A stretch of 64,000 bases of DNA from Sphagnum magellanicum. Its lineage: Eukaryota > Streptophyta > Sphagnopsida > Sphagnales > Sphagnaceae. This document shows positions 32,730-45,280 of this stretch, piece after piece. The position numbers and the translations under genes were made by a program. Position 1 is the stretch's first letter; each line of letters begins with the position of its first letter. The notes under the pieces were generated by a model. It saw only the letters and a list, made by a program, of their open reading frames with translations, made no database searches and had not been told where the DNA came from. The stretch is from contig CM038915.1 in NCBI GenBank assembly GCA_021904315.1, forward strand, positions 10,478,001 through 10,542,000, read 5' to 3'.

Positions 32730-35380
32730 GGTGGTGATACACATCCCTAGCCTCCTTCAATAGTGCATGGAAATGACTAGAAAAGCACCCACCCGCAGCA
32801 CTTGTCACACAAAAACTTATCCTTTGCATTGAAGGTCTCAGTAGAATTGAAATTGCAAAGGCATCTTGTCATGGAGCTGTTCTATTCAATATCAAGGTTG
32901 GGTTCTAAAAATGTTTCATCCCAAGCAATGATTATTTCACATCGCAAGCACCTAGTCTCATTTAAAGTCCCTTGCAAAATAAAGCAACATTTGTGAACAT
33001 TTGGCTAAAAATAACATTTTTAACAAAGAACATTGCAAAATGAAAACCAAGAAGAATATAAAACACAAGTTTACCTGGAAGATTTTATGTACCTAGGTGA
33101 TTACTGGCCCTTTATGATGATTACCATTGGCCATTCCATTGAGTGTTCCATTTGGAACTTTTTCTAAAGGTGTCTGGTTTGCAAAATTTGATTTGGTTGC
33201 TTTAGCTTCCTTCTCCAAAATGTCAACCAATTCATTTAACAAGAAGTTCAAAAACTTTACATAGTCAAAAACTCTACCCAACAGTTTTTCATTCATCAAA
33301 ACAAGGTGTTTGTTGTTGGCAAAATAGAATAACCTAGGACACAAGGATCCTTCAATATGCACTACTTTCTATGACTATACTTTACATTATGCCCACATAT
33401 GCTTCACAACCCCACACAAAAAACACTTTATTGCTTCCCATAAGCATAGAAAACTTTACAAGATTGGACAACCAGTGTTCCCACCATAAACCCATCTACA
33501 GTTTCTTGACATATCAAATTAATCAAATGTTTGACATATCCAGAATGTCAATTCACTATATAGAAACAACAACTCAATATTATCGCTTTGGAGTAATCAC
33601 ACATGTCTTCTTCTTCTATAAATTGATCTGCAAACATTACCCCAACAAGCAAGATTGGCATACCCGATAGACTTAGGGGCTAATCAAGCTAAAGCTTCAA
33701 AGATAACCTACACACAGAAAACAAACATGTGTACTAGTGCTTCAAGATTTCTCCAAGACCTAGAGAGCACACAAGGGCAATGCTAGTGAAAATACTTCTA
33801 CACTTCAAGATGCTACAAACAAGAGTCAACACATTTTGTGCATGGAAAGGAGGGTAATTTCCACCATTTAGTCACTTACCAAGGTTGCCTCATCATCCCA
33901 AACATCCCACATACTATCATTTGAATTAGATATTATTTCTGGAGTTATTGAACTGTAGACCAAGTTCAAAGAAAAAATAAGCCTATCAAATACTAAGACC
34001 AGGGGTCACCTACTTATGCTTTGGTTAGCTCTAGAACTGGACCTTTTCTTGAGTTGGTTGTTGATGGTCGTCAAGTCCTTTGAAGGGCTTTGATATGCAT
34101 ATGCACTCTTTCCAACACATGCATATAGATTGTGCATGTGTGGTGACATTAGAAAGTTTGCCTACAATATTATCTTGAAATATTAGTTCTGTTGTTGTAG
34201 CTCATACAAACAAAAGAAATCGATTTATTGCTAGCCTTAGTAAGGGAACAAAATCCTGGAGTTACATGCATTTGGCAACCAAAGGCAGGACATAAATTCA
34301 ATTGGTCTTGGGAAAAGAGCATGATTGATTGATTATTAGCACAATACAAAAAAATCACATCACTAAAATTGCAGAGAAAATTCAACAACACTTTGAATGC
34401 AACTACACAGTAAGGTACAATGAAATGGAAACTAACACAATAAAAATGAATGCAATCATAACCTCATAAGTGTTGATCATAAAATTTCAAACTAGCACTT
34501 TCATCATGAATAGAAGGGATCAACTACCATGACCACCCACTAATTCATCACTTGCCAATGGTGGGTACACATAAATCTACCCAAAATTTTGGGCAAACCA
34601 CTACATAAATATCTTTGTACTGAGTTCCTAATGTATCAAACAAGGGGAACACACAATGTTGGCTAGCACTCAAGACATCAAACCAAATATATACATGCCA
34701 GGGTTGCAATTTGATACACCTTACAACTAATTTAGCCATATTTAAGAAATCAATGCTCGTGGAAATTTTGGACAAAAAAAGACAGAGCATGTGCTCCCCT
34801 TCATTACAAATCAATCAATAATAGAAAACAACAAAGGTGACTAACACAACAAGCACACATTATTTATTTTATGAATTGGGTTGTATTTTTGGACCACATA
34901 CCATGATAGGCCAAAGTGGTGATACAAACACATTGTGCATGGTTGACACTTTTTTGGGAGGCATGTTTGGAAGCACTGGAAAGGCAAGGTGTCCTAGAAA
35001 GTATTAATTATTTATAGTAATTATTCATTAACTATTTTTAATTGTTTAGTTGTATAATTAAACAATTAAACATATTATCAACATTTATTAAATAATATGT
35101 TGATTAGTTAATTTTTTTAAAAAATCAGCAATTAAATGTCATCATCTATTAAATAATTAATTATCACAATTTTTTTTTTAACTTTCAAATTCATTATAAG
35201 TTTTTATTAACATTTCATAAAACAAAGAATCCACTTAACTATAAATATTCAATAATACTTTTAAAATGATATTCTAATTACAGTAATTATTATAATGTAG
35301 TGATAATTAATAATTGATTACAATTACAACAACAACATTAATAATAATAATATTGTAGCTAGTAGTTAGACTAGGTTAGT
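32730..35380. other. AT-rich DNA with weak minus-strand frames
   Basis: The only frame with some protein-like character is on the minus strand at 33362-33093 (about 90 codons, ending FANQTPLEKVPNG...). It has no recognised domain. Two other minus-strand frames, near 34391-34170 and 34814-34548, are equally uncertain. No repeat structure was seen. Confidence 0.4.
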
Positions 35381-36930
35381 TACATTCATTTACACAAATA
35401 GAATTTACATGTAGTTTAATGTTTAATAAATCTTTATTGCAATTTAAAGCAAATATTGAGATATCATGTCTATAAAAATGAATAAAAATTAGAGTTCCAC
35501 ATAAATTATTAATTATGTATCATTATTTGATATGTTGTAAACTAAAATCCAACCTACATATAAATAGTAATAGGTGTATTGAACATGCACATTATTACAA
35601 ATTTTTATTTCAGAATTTCCTTAAATTTCCTTAAATCAAAGTTTATTATTTATGTGCACAAAAAATATTTGCATCATACATAACCATTCATTTTGCACAA
35701 AAACACTTTACACATAATTTAATTTATTAATGAATGAAAATAGTTTGCTTTGTTTTATTCCATCATGTTGAGATTTTTCAAACCAAATTGCTTCATATAA
35801 TGCTATTGATATCTTTGAAAACCTAACAATAAATAGGGGGTGCATTGAATAGGGTTGAAATTTTTGGAGCTACAATGCAAAGGTTATTGATTATTGAACC
35901 ATTTTAAAAATAAACATTAATAAAATCATAAATAAAAAAATTATTTGAATCTAAAGGTGTATTTTGAAACTCTGAAAGTAGTTAAGTTAAATTTAATAAA
36001 ATTTATTTCATAATTTTCATATTTAAGGTGTGGAAGGTATTAAATTTTGCATGAATTTTGTTGTTGAAAATTCAAACAAATTACCAAAAAATGGGTTTCC
36101 AAGGGAAAATGAATTGAGTGTGTTCACACTTGGGGCCAACAACACATGTTACTTTATCTATCCATTAAGGAAGGTAGTTTGTTTTGTTTTGTCATAATGA
36201 TATCTCCCAAACCACGGTGTCTTGGGTTATGCTATGGAATTTATCATCAAAAAGTTCTCAATGAATAGGGGTGCATTGACTTTGTTCAAAATGTTTGGAA
36301 CTACAATGTGGAATCAATTAATTATTGAACCATTTTTTCATTGATTTTTTTGAAAAACCAAGATTAAACTATATTGCAATTTGGGGACATTCTTGGTATT
36401 GTTGGAAAACCCTCACCAAGTTTGATTTAATAAAGTTGATTTTGTAATTTTGAGACCTAAAATGTGAACAATATTATTGAATTATTAAATTTTTGGTGGG
36501 TATTGTTATTGGAAATTCAAACAAATTGCAAAAAAAGCTTTGGAAGGAAAATTCAATTGAATGCATTCAAACTTGAGCCAATGGCATAGGGTACATTTGT
36601 CTTTAATGAGTTTTTATCATAATTTTAAACAAATATTGAGATATCATGTGCATGAAAATGAATAAACATTAAAGTTGCACAATATTATTAATTATGTATC
36701 ATTACTTGATATGTTGTAATGATTTACATAAAAATAATAAATTATATGTGTATTGAACATAAACATTATTACTAACATATATTTTAGATTTTCTTTAAAC
36801 TTTATTTTGAAATTAAAGTTTAATATTTATATGCAAAAAAAACTATTCATTTATACAAATAAAATTCACATGTAATTTAATGTTAACATTATTTTAAATA
36901 AATAATAAAATATTATATGTATAAAATTAT
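35380..36930 (+). repeat. nested degenerate tandem repeat (X-Y-Y-X order)
   Basis: Segment X (AAATATTGAGATATCATGT, TTAATTATGTATCATTA, GTGTATTGAACAT) occurs near 35440-35660 and again near 36625-36850. Between them, segment Y (AGGGGTGCATTGA, TTATTGAACCATTTT, GAAAATTCAAACAAATT) occurs twice, near 35835-36170 and 36255-36600. The extremely AT-rich units have diverged strongly. This looks like an old, locally rearranged tandem array. Confidence 0.7.
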
Positions 36931-38460
36931 AATTGCCTACTACTTGTTTAGCCTAGTTGAAAAAGATAGTTGTAAACAAGATGGCATTTCATCCATCCTC
37001 TAATACATTTTATCATCCATATATGTCCATTTTATACATTTATCATCCAAAATAGTTGAACATTAGTCAATGTCTTGACTATGTGCCAACTAAAGAACCT
37101 TAGATGCCAAAAATATTCCAAATATGGCCCTTTAGTTGAAACATGCTTCACATTGTTTACCAACATAGGTGGGAGTTCAACTTGGAGACATTGTTGATGT
37201 CGGGAATATTTAGCAAATGACCACCCAATTAAAAATGCTTTCAACTATATACCAATATACTAAATGAATAAACTTAATTGGTAATTTCCATAATTTTTTT
37301 TTTAAATTTAAAAACCCTAGCAAATGTCATGTAGTTGAAATTTTTTGGTTAAAAAAAGGGGGTTTTCTACTAGTGTGAGAAAAGAAATGATGTTGTAATG
37401 CATAAGAACCCCAAAGAGTTTGATGAAGCAAAATGTAAAATAATCGATGTCTGCAAAGTTTGATGATTACTCTCCACTAGGTTTTAAAGTAATTCTTGAC
37501 ATCAAAATAGTCGTTCAACATTTTGTTGAAGCACCATCCCACATGTGTTACTGCCCATTATGTGTGAAACATAAGAATGAAATAAAAATTATGACCCAAC
37601 ACAATATTCAATTGGTGGAAAATGCCAATGTATGCATGTCTAACAAGTCTAACAAATCTAGAAGAAATATTTCCAATTAAGCTAACTAGTTGGAATGAGA
37701 TCTCAAAATGCATGTTTTTTGTTCTTGGTGGCTAACATACAACATTGGCATTGCAGGTATCTCTTTCGTTCATCTCTATGAGAATATGGATAATCAAACT
37801 AAAGAACTATTTTAATTAGATTTTATTGATTATAGGAAATTCTCGCATTTAACAATGTGAATCTAAAATTATGAGAAAGATTCTCAAGTTCTCATTTTGT
37901 CAATGTATGGCATCTAAAGAGTCTCTAAATGTAGAAACTTTTGTCAGAAGTGTTTATTGACATGCAAGGAAAACCTATCTCATGTTTGACACATCTAGAT
38001 AGAATTTGGATGTCCGACCACAACATTAAGTTCAAATTGACATTTTGAGGATTTCAAGGTATATTATTGAGATTAATATTTGTCCTTTGTAATATTTGGA
38101 GTTGACTTATTATCCAAGTTTAATCGGTTTGTAATTGATGTAGATTTTTGAAGGTTCACTCTTGGCTATATTGGAAGTGAAATCAATGAAGGAAGGGATT
38201 ATTATTATTTTAGCATCAAATAGAGTATTTGACCTATGGTCAATTGTTTTCCTTGCATGGGAGGAAGGAAGAATCCTTGATGGTACCAGATCACTTCCAT
38301 AAAATCTTGCTCCGGTCGGCAAATCTATGTTATTTCCCTTCATGGGACCAAGTGAGTTTGGATCCCAACTTATTAATCTCACGAATGGACTTTTGGTTAA
38401 AAAAGGTGTCATTACACAATTAGCCAGTAGGAGGAGGAGATCCCCACATTAAAACAATGT
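36931..38460. other. AT-rich DNA, no gene recognised
   Basis: On the minus strand a CACTAGTAGAAAACCCCC sequence near 37376-37359 resembles the end of a CACTA transposon, but no partner was found. Open frames at 37447-37680 and 38229-38423 have no recognisable domain. Confidence 0.4.
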
Positions 38461-38639
38461 TAAAATGCTCCATCGTTCAAAAGCACAGGAAGGTAATCAA
38501 GCATGAAATCATGGTGCACCACAACTTCCCAAGACCAATTTCATTAAGAAGTACCTACCCCATGAAGGAGTGGAAGGAAGTGGAAGTTGTTAATGATTAT
38601 AACAATCAATTGTTCACAATCCTAGAGTGGTAGTTTATG

Positions 38640-38955
38640 GAAAAAAATTTCCTGACGAATTGAAGTTAAATCCATCCAAGGATCTTCCCCCAAAATCATT
38701 CATGGATACCTTGAGAAGATGGAAGTCTAGCAAAAATCTTGAGGGTGTGCTAGCAAATGCACTTGCCTTCAAGAACTCCTATAGTTGTTAGGAGATCATG
38801 GACATGTCTACATTAAAGGAAATTTTTGATTTTGAAAGAATTGTTAATTTCCTTTAGTAGGGTGCAACTGGAACCATTGTTGTGTTTTGCACTATTAACA
38901 ACTCAAAGGAATTGATTATTTGGAAAGGGGACAAATGGGAAAGTGTCTTTGGCAA
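38640..38955 (+). pseudogene. coding fragment interrupted by a solo LTR
   Basis: A coding-like stretch reads SFMDTLRRWKSSKNLEGVLA ... LKEIFDFERIVNFL ... GTIVVFCTINNSKELIIW with a few internal stops. It runs straight into the LTR at 38956. Coding-like blocks resume after the LTR, near 39915-40080. It may be a distal part of the same gene as 28294-30850, but that is only inferred from style and orientation. Function unknown. Confidence 0.4.
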
Positions 38956-39861
38956 TGACGCACCCCCAGGCTTCGTAATGGACTCAAATGTGAGTCCAAA
39001 CTAAATACAACGAAAGAGCAAGGAGTTGGGGCACGCTCGCAACACTTTGAAGGGTAAAGGGGCGTGCTAGAACTCCGAGATGGGACTAGGAATAATGACA
39101 AGCATCAACTACTCACAGGGACCTACACAAAATCAACATAAGGTGGTTAGTGCATAGTTGGAGCACTTTTGGTGTTAGGATGAACCACGGTTAAATTCGG
39201 ACTCACAAGACTCACCACGGCCCAGACTTGGGGGAAGCCACCACCTTCCCCCTTATAGTATACTCTATGCCTCTCCACGAGGCTCACATTCAAATGGCAT
39301 TTTGTCCCAGGACTCCCAAGTGCGAGTCCCGAAATCGCTAAAGTCGGGACTCTTGCAACTTTGGAGCCCCATAACTTTGCGTGAAAACCTCTGATTGAGA
39401 TGAAGTATAAAGCAAAGTTGTAGCTCTTGTCAAGAGCTTTCCAACGGTATGTGGCACGCCACCTAAACACAAGCAAATCGGGTCGATTCTTGACTTTTAG
39501 TGGTCGGGAGTCAAACTGCCAATTTGACTTTCGGCCTTTCTTTTGGCCATAACTTGTGTTTCAGATGTCCAAATGGGTGATGCGAGCTCATTTTAGACAT
39601 CTAAGTTTCAATAGATTTTCAATGATATAATGATTTCTTCAAACCAATGGGTTTTGACCCCTGTAATTGCTCACTGAAGATTTGGGAGTCCTTCAGGACT
39701 CCAACTCCCCAAGTGGGAGTTGCCTTAGGAGTGTGAGGGTTCATTCTCTCACACTCTCCTGCACTCCTGGGAGTATAAGATGTGCCTCCCGGGTTTCCCT
39801 CTTGTCTTGCCCTTTTGCAAGCCTTTGCCTTGGTCGTGAACACAAGGTTAGGGTTGCAACA
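38956..39861 (-). mobile_element. solo LTR, family S, copy 2, with 5-bp target duplication
   Basis: This 906-bp minus-strand LTR is related to 31544-32491. On the minus strand it begins TGTTGC and ends GCGTCA. GGCAA lies on both sides (38951-38955 and 39862-39866). It shares the block near its 3' end with a TATACTATAAGGGGGAAGG sequence and many ACTCCC motifs. It has lost more CpG than copy 1. Confidence 0.85.
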
Positions 39862-39866
39862 GGCAA

Positions 39867-41000
39867 ACTAAAGGATTGCACATTACACATCAATGTGTGC
39901 GTGTGTATGTGACAAAGGAATCCTTTGAGTATTTAATGTCTACAATCCATAAAACTATAATCAATCCATACTTAAAATACAAAATTAGAACCTATTCTCC
40001 ACGGTCGGAGGAGCTCCCAAGTGGGCGTACTACAATTATCAAAAGCCCATTCCTTTTCTTCATCTATTTGTTTTGAAGGAATGCTAAAAAGGATGTTATA
40101 AAGAAGGCGCTAGGAAACAACCAACTTCCAAATGTGATCCCAGGAAAGGATTCAACGCACACAAACATATGCCAAGTTCACAAGTAGGAGGTATGCCCAG
40201 AGGCATTTCGCACTATTCTTCTTCCATTGCTTTTAGATAAAACCTCCATCATTAGTATTTATGGTGGTGGTGCACTTTCCTTTCTTGCATCAATAAGCAG
40301 GTTCCTTGACTTTTTGTATAGATTTCTATTTTTGTTGTTTTTAAAAAAATAATTTTAAATTCCACTGTTGTTACTATTTTACAAGAGTTAAAATGTATAA
40401 AATCTTTGAGTTTTTGCCATTTGGATTTACTCCAAAAGGTGAAGAAGTAGTTTCAATTTGTTTGCGAATGGTTTCTAGGGTACATATTCACTCAAATGAT
40501 GAGCCCAATCTACAGGACATAGATATTAACGATAACTTTGAGGACCAGAATATGTCAAAGAATAGGTTGATTATGAAGAGGAGGACATTGTGAAAAACAA
40601 TGAATTTAGGGATACTAGAAAAGTGTTAACAAGATCCCAATCAGGCGATGAAGCGGGAACATCAAGGAGTTCAGGTTATACTGCTAAAAAAAACCAACTA
40701 GAGATGGACTTGATCAAGTATGAGCACAAGAAGTGATGGTCCCTACAATTATAAAGAGACCTTGTCCATCGGAAGAATGTTGAGGATGATTTGGATTTTG
40801 ACGATTACAGTGGGAATCCTAGAGAAAAATAGGCCAAAATTCTTACCTTTGGTTCCAATGTTAATAGGGATAGCTTAATTGAGGAGTAAATTCTTACACT
40901 TAATGCTGATGAATAGATATTTAACCTTTTGCATCTAGAAGAAATGAGCCTGAAAAATAAATTATGTAGGGTATTTTTTGTTTGTTTGATTCATGTATAA
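39867..41000 (+). pseudogene. decayed coding blocks downstream of the solo LTR
   Basis: Coding-like pieces are visible at about 39915-40080 (KESFEYLMSTIHKTIINP, RSEELPSGRTTIIKSP), at about 40140-40330 (PEAFRTILLPLLLDKTSIIS, then IYGGGALSFL), and at about 40560-40830 (an acidic, charged tail). Frames change and stops intervene. They read on the same strand as 38640-38955 and probably belong to it. Family unrecognised. Confidence 0.35.
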
Positions 41001-41319
41001 GGTGTAATTATTGAAGATAATTTTGTCCCCATGGATTCCATATTATCAGAATTTGTCTCCCATTAATAGAATTGTAATGAATGTAGGATCATTATTTATA
41101 CTTGTCGTTCAATCCAAATTGTTGGATTGCACGATGATATATCTTTGAATTGAAATTTAGAGATTTGGTTTTTAAATGAAATTTTTTTTCTTTCTATAAA
41201 TTGGAATAGTTTATACAAATTTCTTGCTCCAAAATCTGGTAGCTACCAGATTTAACCCTCTTGATTTTCTCCTTTTTGAATGTTTATAATCCCATTCTTT
41301 CTTTCTTTTTCAAGTTTTT
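41001..41319. other. AT-rich spacer, nothing recognised
   Basis: No coding frame or repeat was recognised between the pseudogene blocks and the degenerate repeat that follows. Confidence 0.5.
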
Positions 41320-41720
41320 TGTTGGGTGGTTTGAATTGGGCGGCTGCAAGATTCTAAACCCGTTGTGTTCCTTCTATTAAAGATATTTTTGTTGGATGAA
41401 TAGAATTGGGCAATTGCCTGATTCTAATCCCCTAATTTTTTCTTTAAATGTTGTTTTATTGGGTGGTTAGACTTAGTTGTCCCATGCCTTCAAACTTGTG
41501 GTTTTTTTTAATGTTTTTTTGTTTGGTGGTGAGAATGGGGTGCCTAATTAGAATTGGATGACTACTTGATTCTAAAGCTATTGTTCTCTTTCAAGGTCAA
41601 ATTGTTTTGTGGTTAGAATTAGGCGGCCACCCAATTTAAACATGTTTGTTTATTTTTTCCAAATTTTTTTAAAAATGTGTCTGGAATTGAGTGACTGCTT
41701 GATTTTAATGCATTTTGGTT
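41320..41720 (+). repeat. degenerate repeat with GAATTGGGCGGCTGC...GATTCTAA motif
   Basis: Five or six diverged copies of a block reading roughly GGTGGTTAGAATTGGGCGGC, then TGCxxGATTCTAA, then a T-rich spacer, recur about every 60-90 bp. Old tandem origin is likely. Confidence 0.5.
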
Positions 41721-41923
41721 TGAATTGTCTTGGTTTTGCTGCTAGGTTTTCCATTTTGTATTCGATTTGGTAGGTTTTTTTTTATGTTATGATTTAGATG
41801 TGTAGTGAGATTGGTGCGGCTAAAAGAAAGTTTTGAGTATTGTTGAAGTTGTTGCGAATGGTAACACATATTTAATTAATTCTAGACTTTAACTTTAATT
41901 TTGGACTTAATTCAATACGCATT

Positions 41924-41941
41924 GGGGGGGGGGGGGGGGGG
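41924..41941 (+). repeat. G18 homopolymer
   Basis: A run of 18 G. Length may be unreliable because of sequencing slippage. Confidence 0.8.
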
Positions 41942-42540
41942 AAACAACATTTGGTGGCCACCAAATAGGAGGTATTTCAACCATCTTTCCATGTAATTAC
42001 ATAATTTTTCAACAAGAAGCTGAATTTGACACCAAACTATGAAATTCAACATGGAGCAAATGTTGAAACTCATCTAGTGGCAACCAAATAGGAGGAATTA
42101 CCACCATGCACTATGAGAAAAATGAGTGTTTTGTAACTGGCTTTGCAACTCAACTGTATTTATATGCTATGGGTGCAAACAGATAGGTTGCATGAGTTAT
42201 AGAGTTATAATTCATTGTATGTATGGTGCAACTCATTACAACTTTATCAAAACAATTAATTTTTAATTATTATGCAACCCCATTATAATTTCACCCATGA
42301 TGTCATGTTAACATCATTGATTGTCATCCATCTATTAAAATTTGACATGTGGCACTATGAAGATTTTTTGACATAAAAATCTCCATTGTTCATTATGATT
42401 ACTAATGATGGTTTGATGGTCTGAAAAATTGTGACACAATGCACAATAAAAAATTACCACATGGCATATTAATCATATTTTGGAATAAATAAATAAATAA
42501 ATCTATTTTAGTAGTTATGTACATTGTACATAACCATAGG

Positions 42541-42640
42541 TAGGTAGGTTGGTAGGTTTTAAAACCTACATACCTACGTATTTACCTAGGACCCACCTAC
42601 CTACCTACCTACCTACCTACCTACCTACCTACCTACCTAA
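42541..42640 (+). repeat. foldback plus (CCTA)n repeat
   Basis: TAGGTAGGTTGGTAGGTTTT (42541-42560) pairs with the next 20 bases (42561-42580) with three mismatches and no loop. It is followed from about 42594 to 42639 by a (CCTA)n run of about 11 units, which could also pair with the left AGGT arm. Confidence 0.8.
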
Positions 42641-44000
42641 GGTCATAGGTGCATAATGTCATGCCCATATGCATGGCCTCATGCATGACGACCGTTATGG
42701 GCATGCCAATCATGCCTTTAGGGTTAATGTACGTTCTTAGGTTATTGTACGTTATTAGGTGTTTTAGGGTTATGGCTTGTTTAGGGTTTCAACTTTGTTA
42801 ACAACTATATAAAAGGCCAAACTTTTCCCTTTTCTTATTAGTTTTTCTAGAATTCCTTTGTTAAGGAGAGTTTCCTCCATAGTCAGACTAAATTTCTAAA
42901 TTCTGACAGTGGTTATTACACGGCCACCATTTACATACACTACCTTTTCTTTCCTTCTTTTCAATTTAATTCTAGAAAAACTCCTCTCTGTCGTTTAATG
43001 TTGAAAGCGGCATATTTTTCTTGGCTTTGAGTTTCTTGGGTTTCTTTTGTTTACTAGTTTCTTGTGTTCTTGAATTACTATTACTTCTTCTTTTTCTATT
43101 ATTGTACTGCAGCTACAACAAGAACAATAACAACCATAACTAGTAGCAGCGTAAGCAAGGGAAAAGGGACACCAAAAATAAGCTACAAGTTGTGAAGTTC
43201 TAAATTTCGAAGCTTTGGAGGGAAGAAGGAGCAAATAGCTCCAAAGCTTGTTTTACTGCCAACTTTAGGTCTTGGGAGCACATACACACACAAGGTTTGA
43301 TTGGGAGCACATACACACACAAGGTTTGATTGCAGTACAAGATTTGGACCAGCTTTGGAAGAAGAAGAAGAAAAAGAGAATAATAATAAAAAAAACACGA
43401 AGTAGAAAAAAAAAATTCTTTTTTTTCTTCTACATGCCATCGTCGCAGAGCTCGTGGACCCGGACCGTTCTACAACGCCGTCACTGGCATAGTCGTTGTC
43501 TATCGTGATCACCGTCATCGGCGCAAGCGCCATCACAGTCGCCATCTGTCACCATCGTCGTCATAGTCGCCGTCCATCCCCATCTATCGCCATCCGGTTC
43601 CGTCCATCCAACCCCTTCCGTCCATCAACATCTGTTCATCGTCATTCATCCTTGTCGACATGCCATATTCTTCAAATCGTATATACTATATACATACGTA
43701 TTCGATACCTTTCCATTACGGTTGCATTTAATTACATAGGTTGTGTTAAAACTTTGTAGTTAATGTTGTGTATTGTTACAAAATTTTGGGGCATGGGACA
43801 ACACCATGTCCTTGGATGATGAAAGCACTATCGTTCAGCTAGAGCCAAGGTATCAGTTACAAAGTAACACACAATCATTTGAGCTAATTTTTTTGAGTTC
43901 ATGATCTTCACAATGGTACCATCAAGCGTCTACAGCGCCATCGTCATCTAGTACAACTCCTACTAAGAATTTAGGTTTAGGTTACACTACATCAACCATC
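42641..44000 (+). mobile_element. possible LTR/leader of a retroelement remnant
   Basis: A promoter-like stretch with TATA box (CTATATAAAAGG, near 42806) is followed by a T-rich leader, GAA/AAG runs (43360-43420) and a CATCGTCGTC-rich stretch (43490-43640). It leads into the gag-like frame at 44026. No matching second LTR was seen, so this is only a suggestion. It looks broken. Confidence 0.3.
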
Positions 44001-44025
44001 AAAGTCCATTTGGAAGGGTTAATTA

Positions 44026-44457
44026 GTGGGGTATCCACCAACTTTCACACCATCATCATATATTCCATTGCAAGTTGTTACATGTACACCCATATACACC
44101 ATGGAGGTCAAAAGTTCCTCTAGGAGAATTGAGAAGTTGAGCGAAAGGCCATCTATCATTTCTTTTAAGGAGTTCAGGGCAACTTTCTCGACTATGGTTT
44201 ATGAATTAGAGTTCAAGTATGGCAGTAATTACATTAAAGCATTCATATTCAAACAATTGGCACGTTATGTGCACTATGAGGCATTGGATGTCTACAAACA
44301 ACATTTTCCAAGGATTTTGGGCGTCACCCAAATCCCCAATTTTGCTTATGCCACAACCATGGCCACCACCTTTCAAACTGCACTGCAAACTACCATTGCA
44401 CCACATGTTTTAGCAATTTATTTAAAATTTGTTCTCGCTCGTGGAGCTACGCCATAA
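44026..44457 (+). mobile_element. gag/ORF1-like fragment of a retroelement
   Basis: An open stretch of 143 codons contains SFKEFRATFSTMVYELEFKY, FKQLARYVHYEALDVYKQH and PRILGVTQIPN. From memory these resemble gag-like proteins of plant retroelements. No zinc knuckle or polymerase follows in the window. It is a fragment. Confidence 0.45.
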
Positions 44458-44834
44458 AGGTCCGAAGAATGTCCAATGTGAAGATGACGATGTTTGTTTT
44501 CATTGTTGAACTTGGGTTTTTGGTGATGGCCATTATTGTTAGCTACGAGGCCCATGGAGCATCAAACCGAATACCTAGCTCACACCATTCGTGGCATTTT
44601 AGATTATGCAATTATGATTTATCCTCTCTAAATCATTTACTAAATTGTAATTCATTTAAGGCTAATCAGGTGGAAATGTTAGGATCTAAATTTGATTTCG
44701 ATTATATTTAGGGACTTGATAGAAATGAAAATTGAGTAAGGGTGTATTAAGACTACATCATAAAAATCTTATAAGCACATCATTAGTGCTTGAAATTTAT
44801 TTTTAAAAATTAATTTAATATTATCATGGTGAAA
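44458..44834. other. spacer, nothing recognised
   Basis: AT-rich DNA between the gag-like fragment and the LTR-junction repeat. Confidence 0.5.
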
Positions 44835-45280
44835 TGTTAGTGTTAACCATGGGCTTGAAGATTGTTTTATCTTTATTGGACTTTCCATTAACACCTCTTC
44901 AACTGCTTCATGAATCTTAACATCCTTATTACTCACTAAATACTATAACAAGACCAATGTTTTGTTGAGCAACACGAATTTTGGTGTTTGCTTCCACCCC
45001 CAACCCTCTAAAGATCTCTCACCCCTAAATATGCAACTGAGGTCCAAAAACTATGGTTATTAGCTTTTTGCTGAAAAAAGGAACTAACCCAACATCTTAT
45101 TCACCAATATTGTATTTCGAAAAAGAAAACAACCCCCCCACACAACCATGCGCATTCATCATCCCTTATTCTAACACGAAGTTGCAAAAAATCCTTTATA
45201 ACCTTACCACACTCGAATATCTTTGATGCAACTCTTAAAAATTGAAATTATTGCACACGGTTGTGTTAGTATGGCTCATA
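44835..45280 (-). mobile_element. LTR retroelement remnant (LTR/polypurine junction), copy 2
   Basis: It is homologous to 14118-14555 over about 440 bp, with many substitutions. The purine tract, the near-palindromic CACC...GGTG and the flanking sequence are in the same order. Read on the minus strand it would be the 3' end of an internal region entering an LTR. Older than copy 1 by appearance. Confidence 0.45.

Noticed and set aside
37359-37376. CACTAGTAGAAAACCCCC on the minus strand as a CACTA transposon end
   Set aside because: It resembles such an end, but no partner terminus or transposase adjoins it.
42110-42130. CACTATGAGAAAAATGAGTG as a CACTA transposon end
   Set aside because: No matching inverted end or 3-bp duplication was found near the TNP2 relic.
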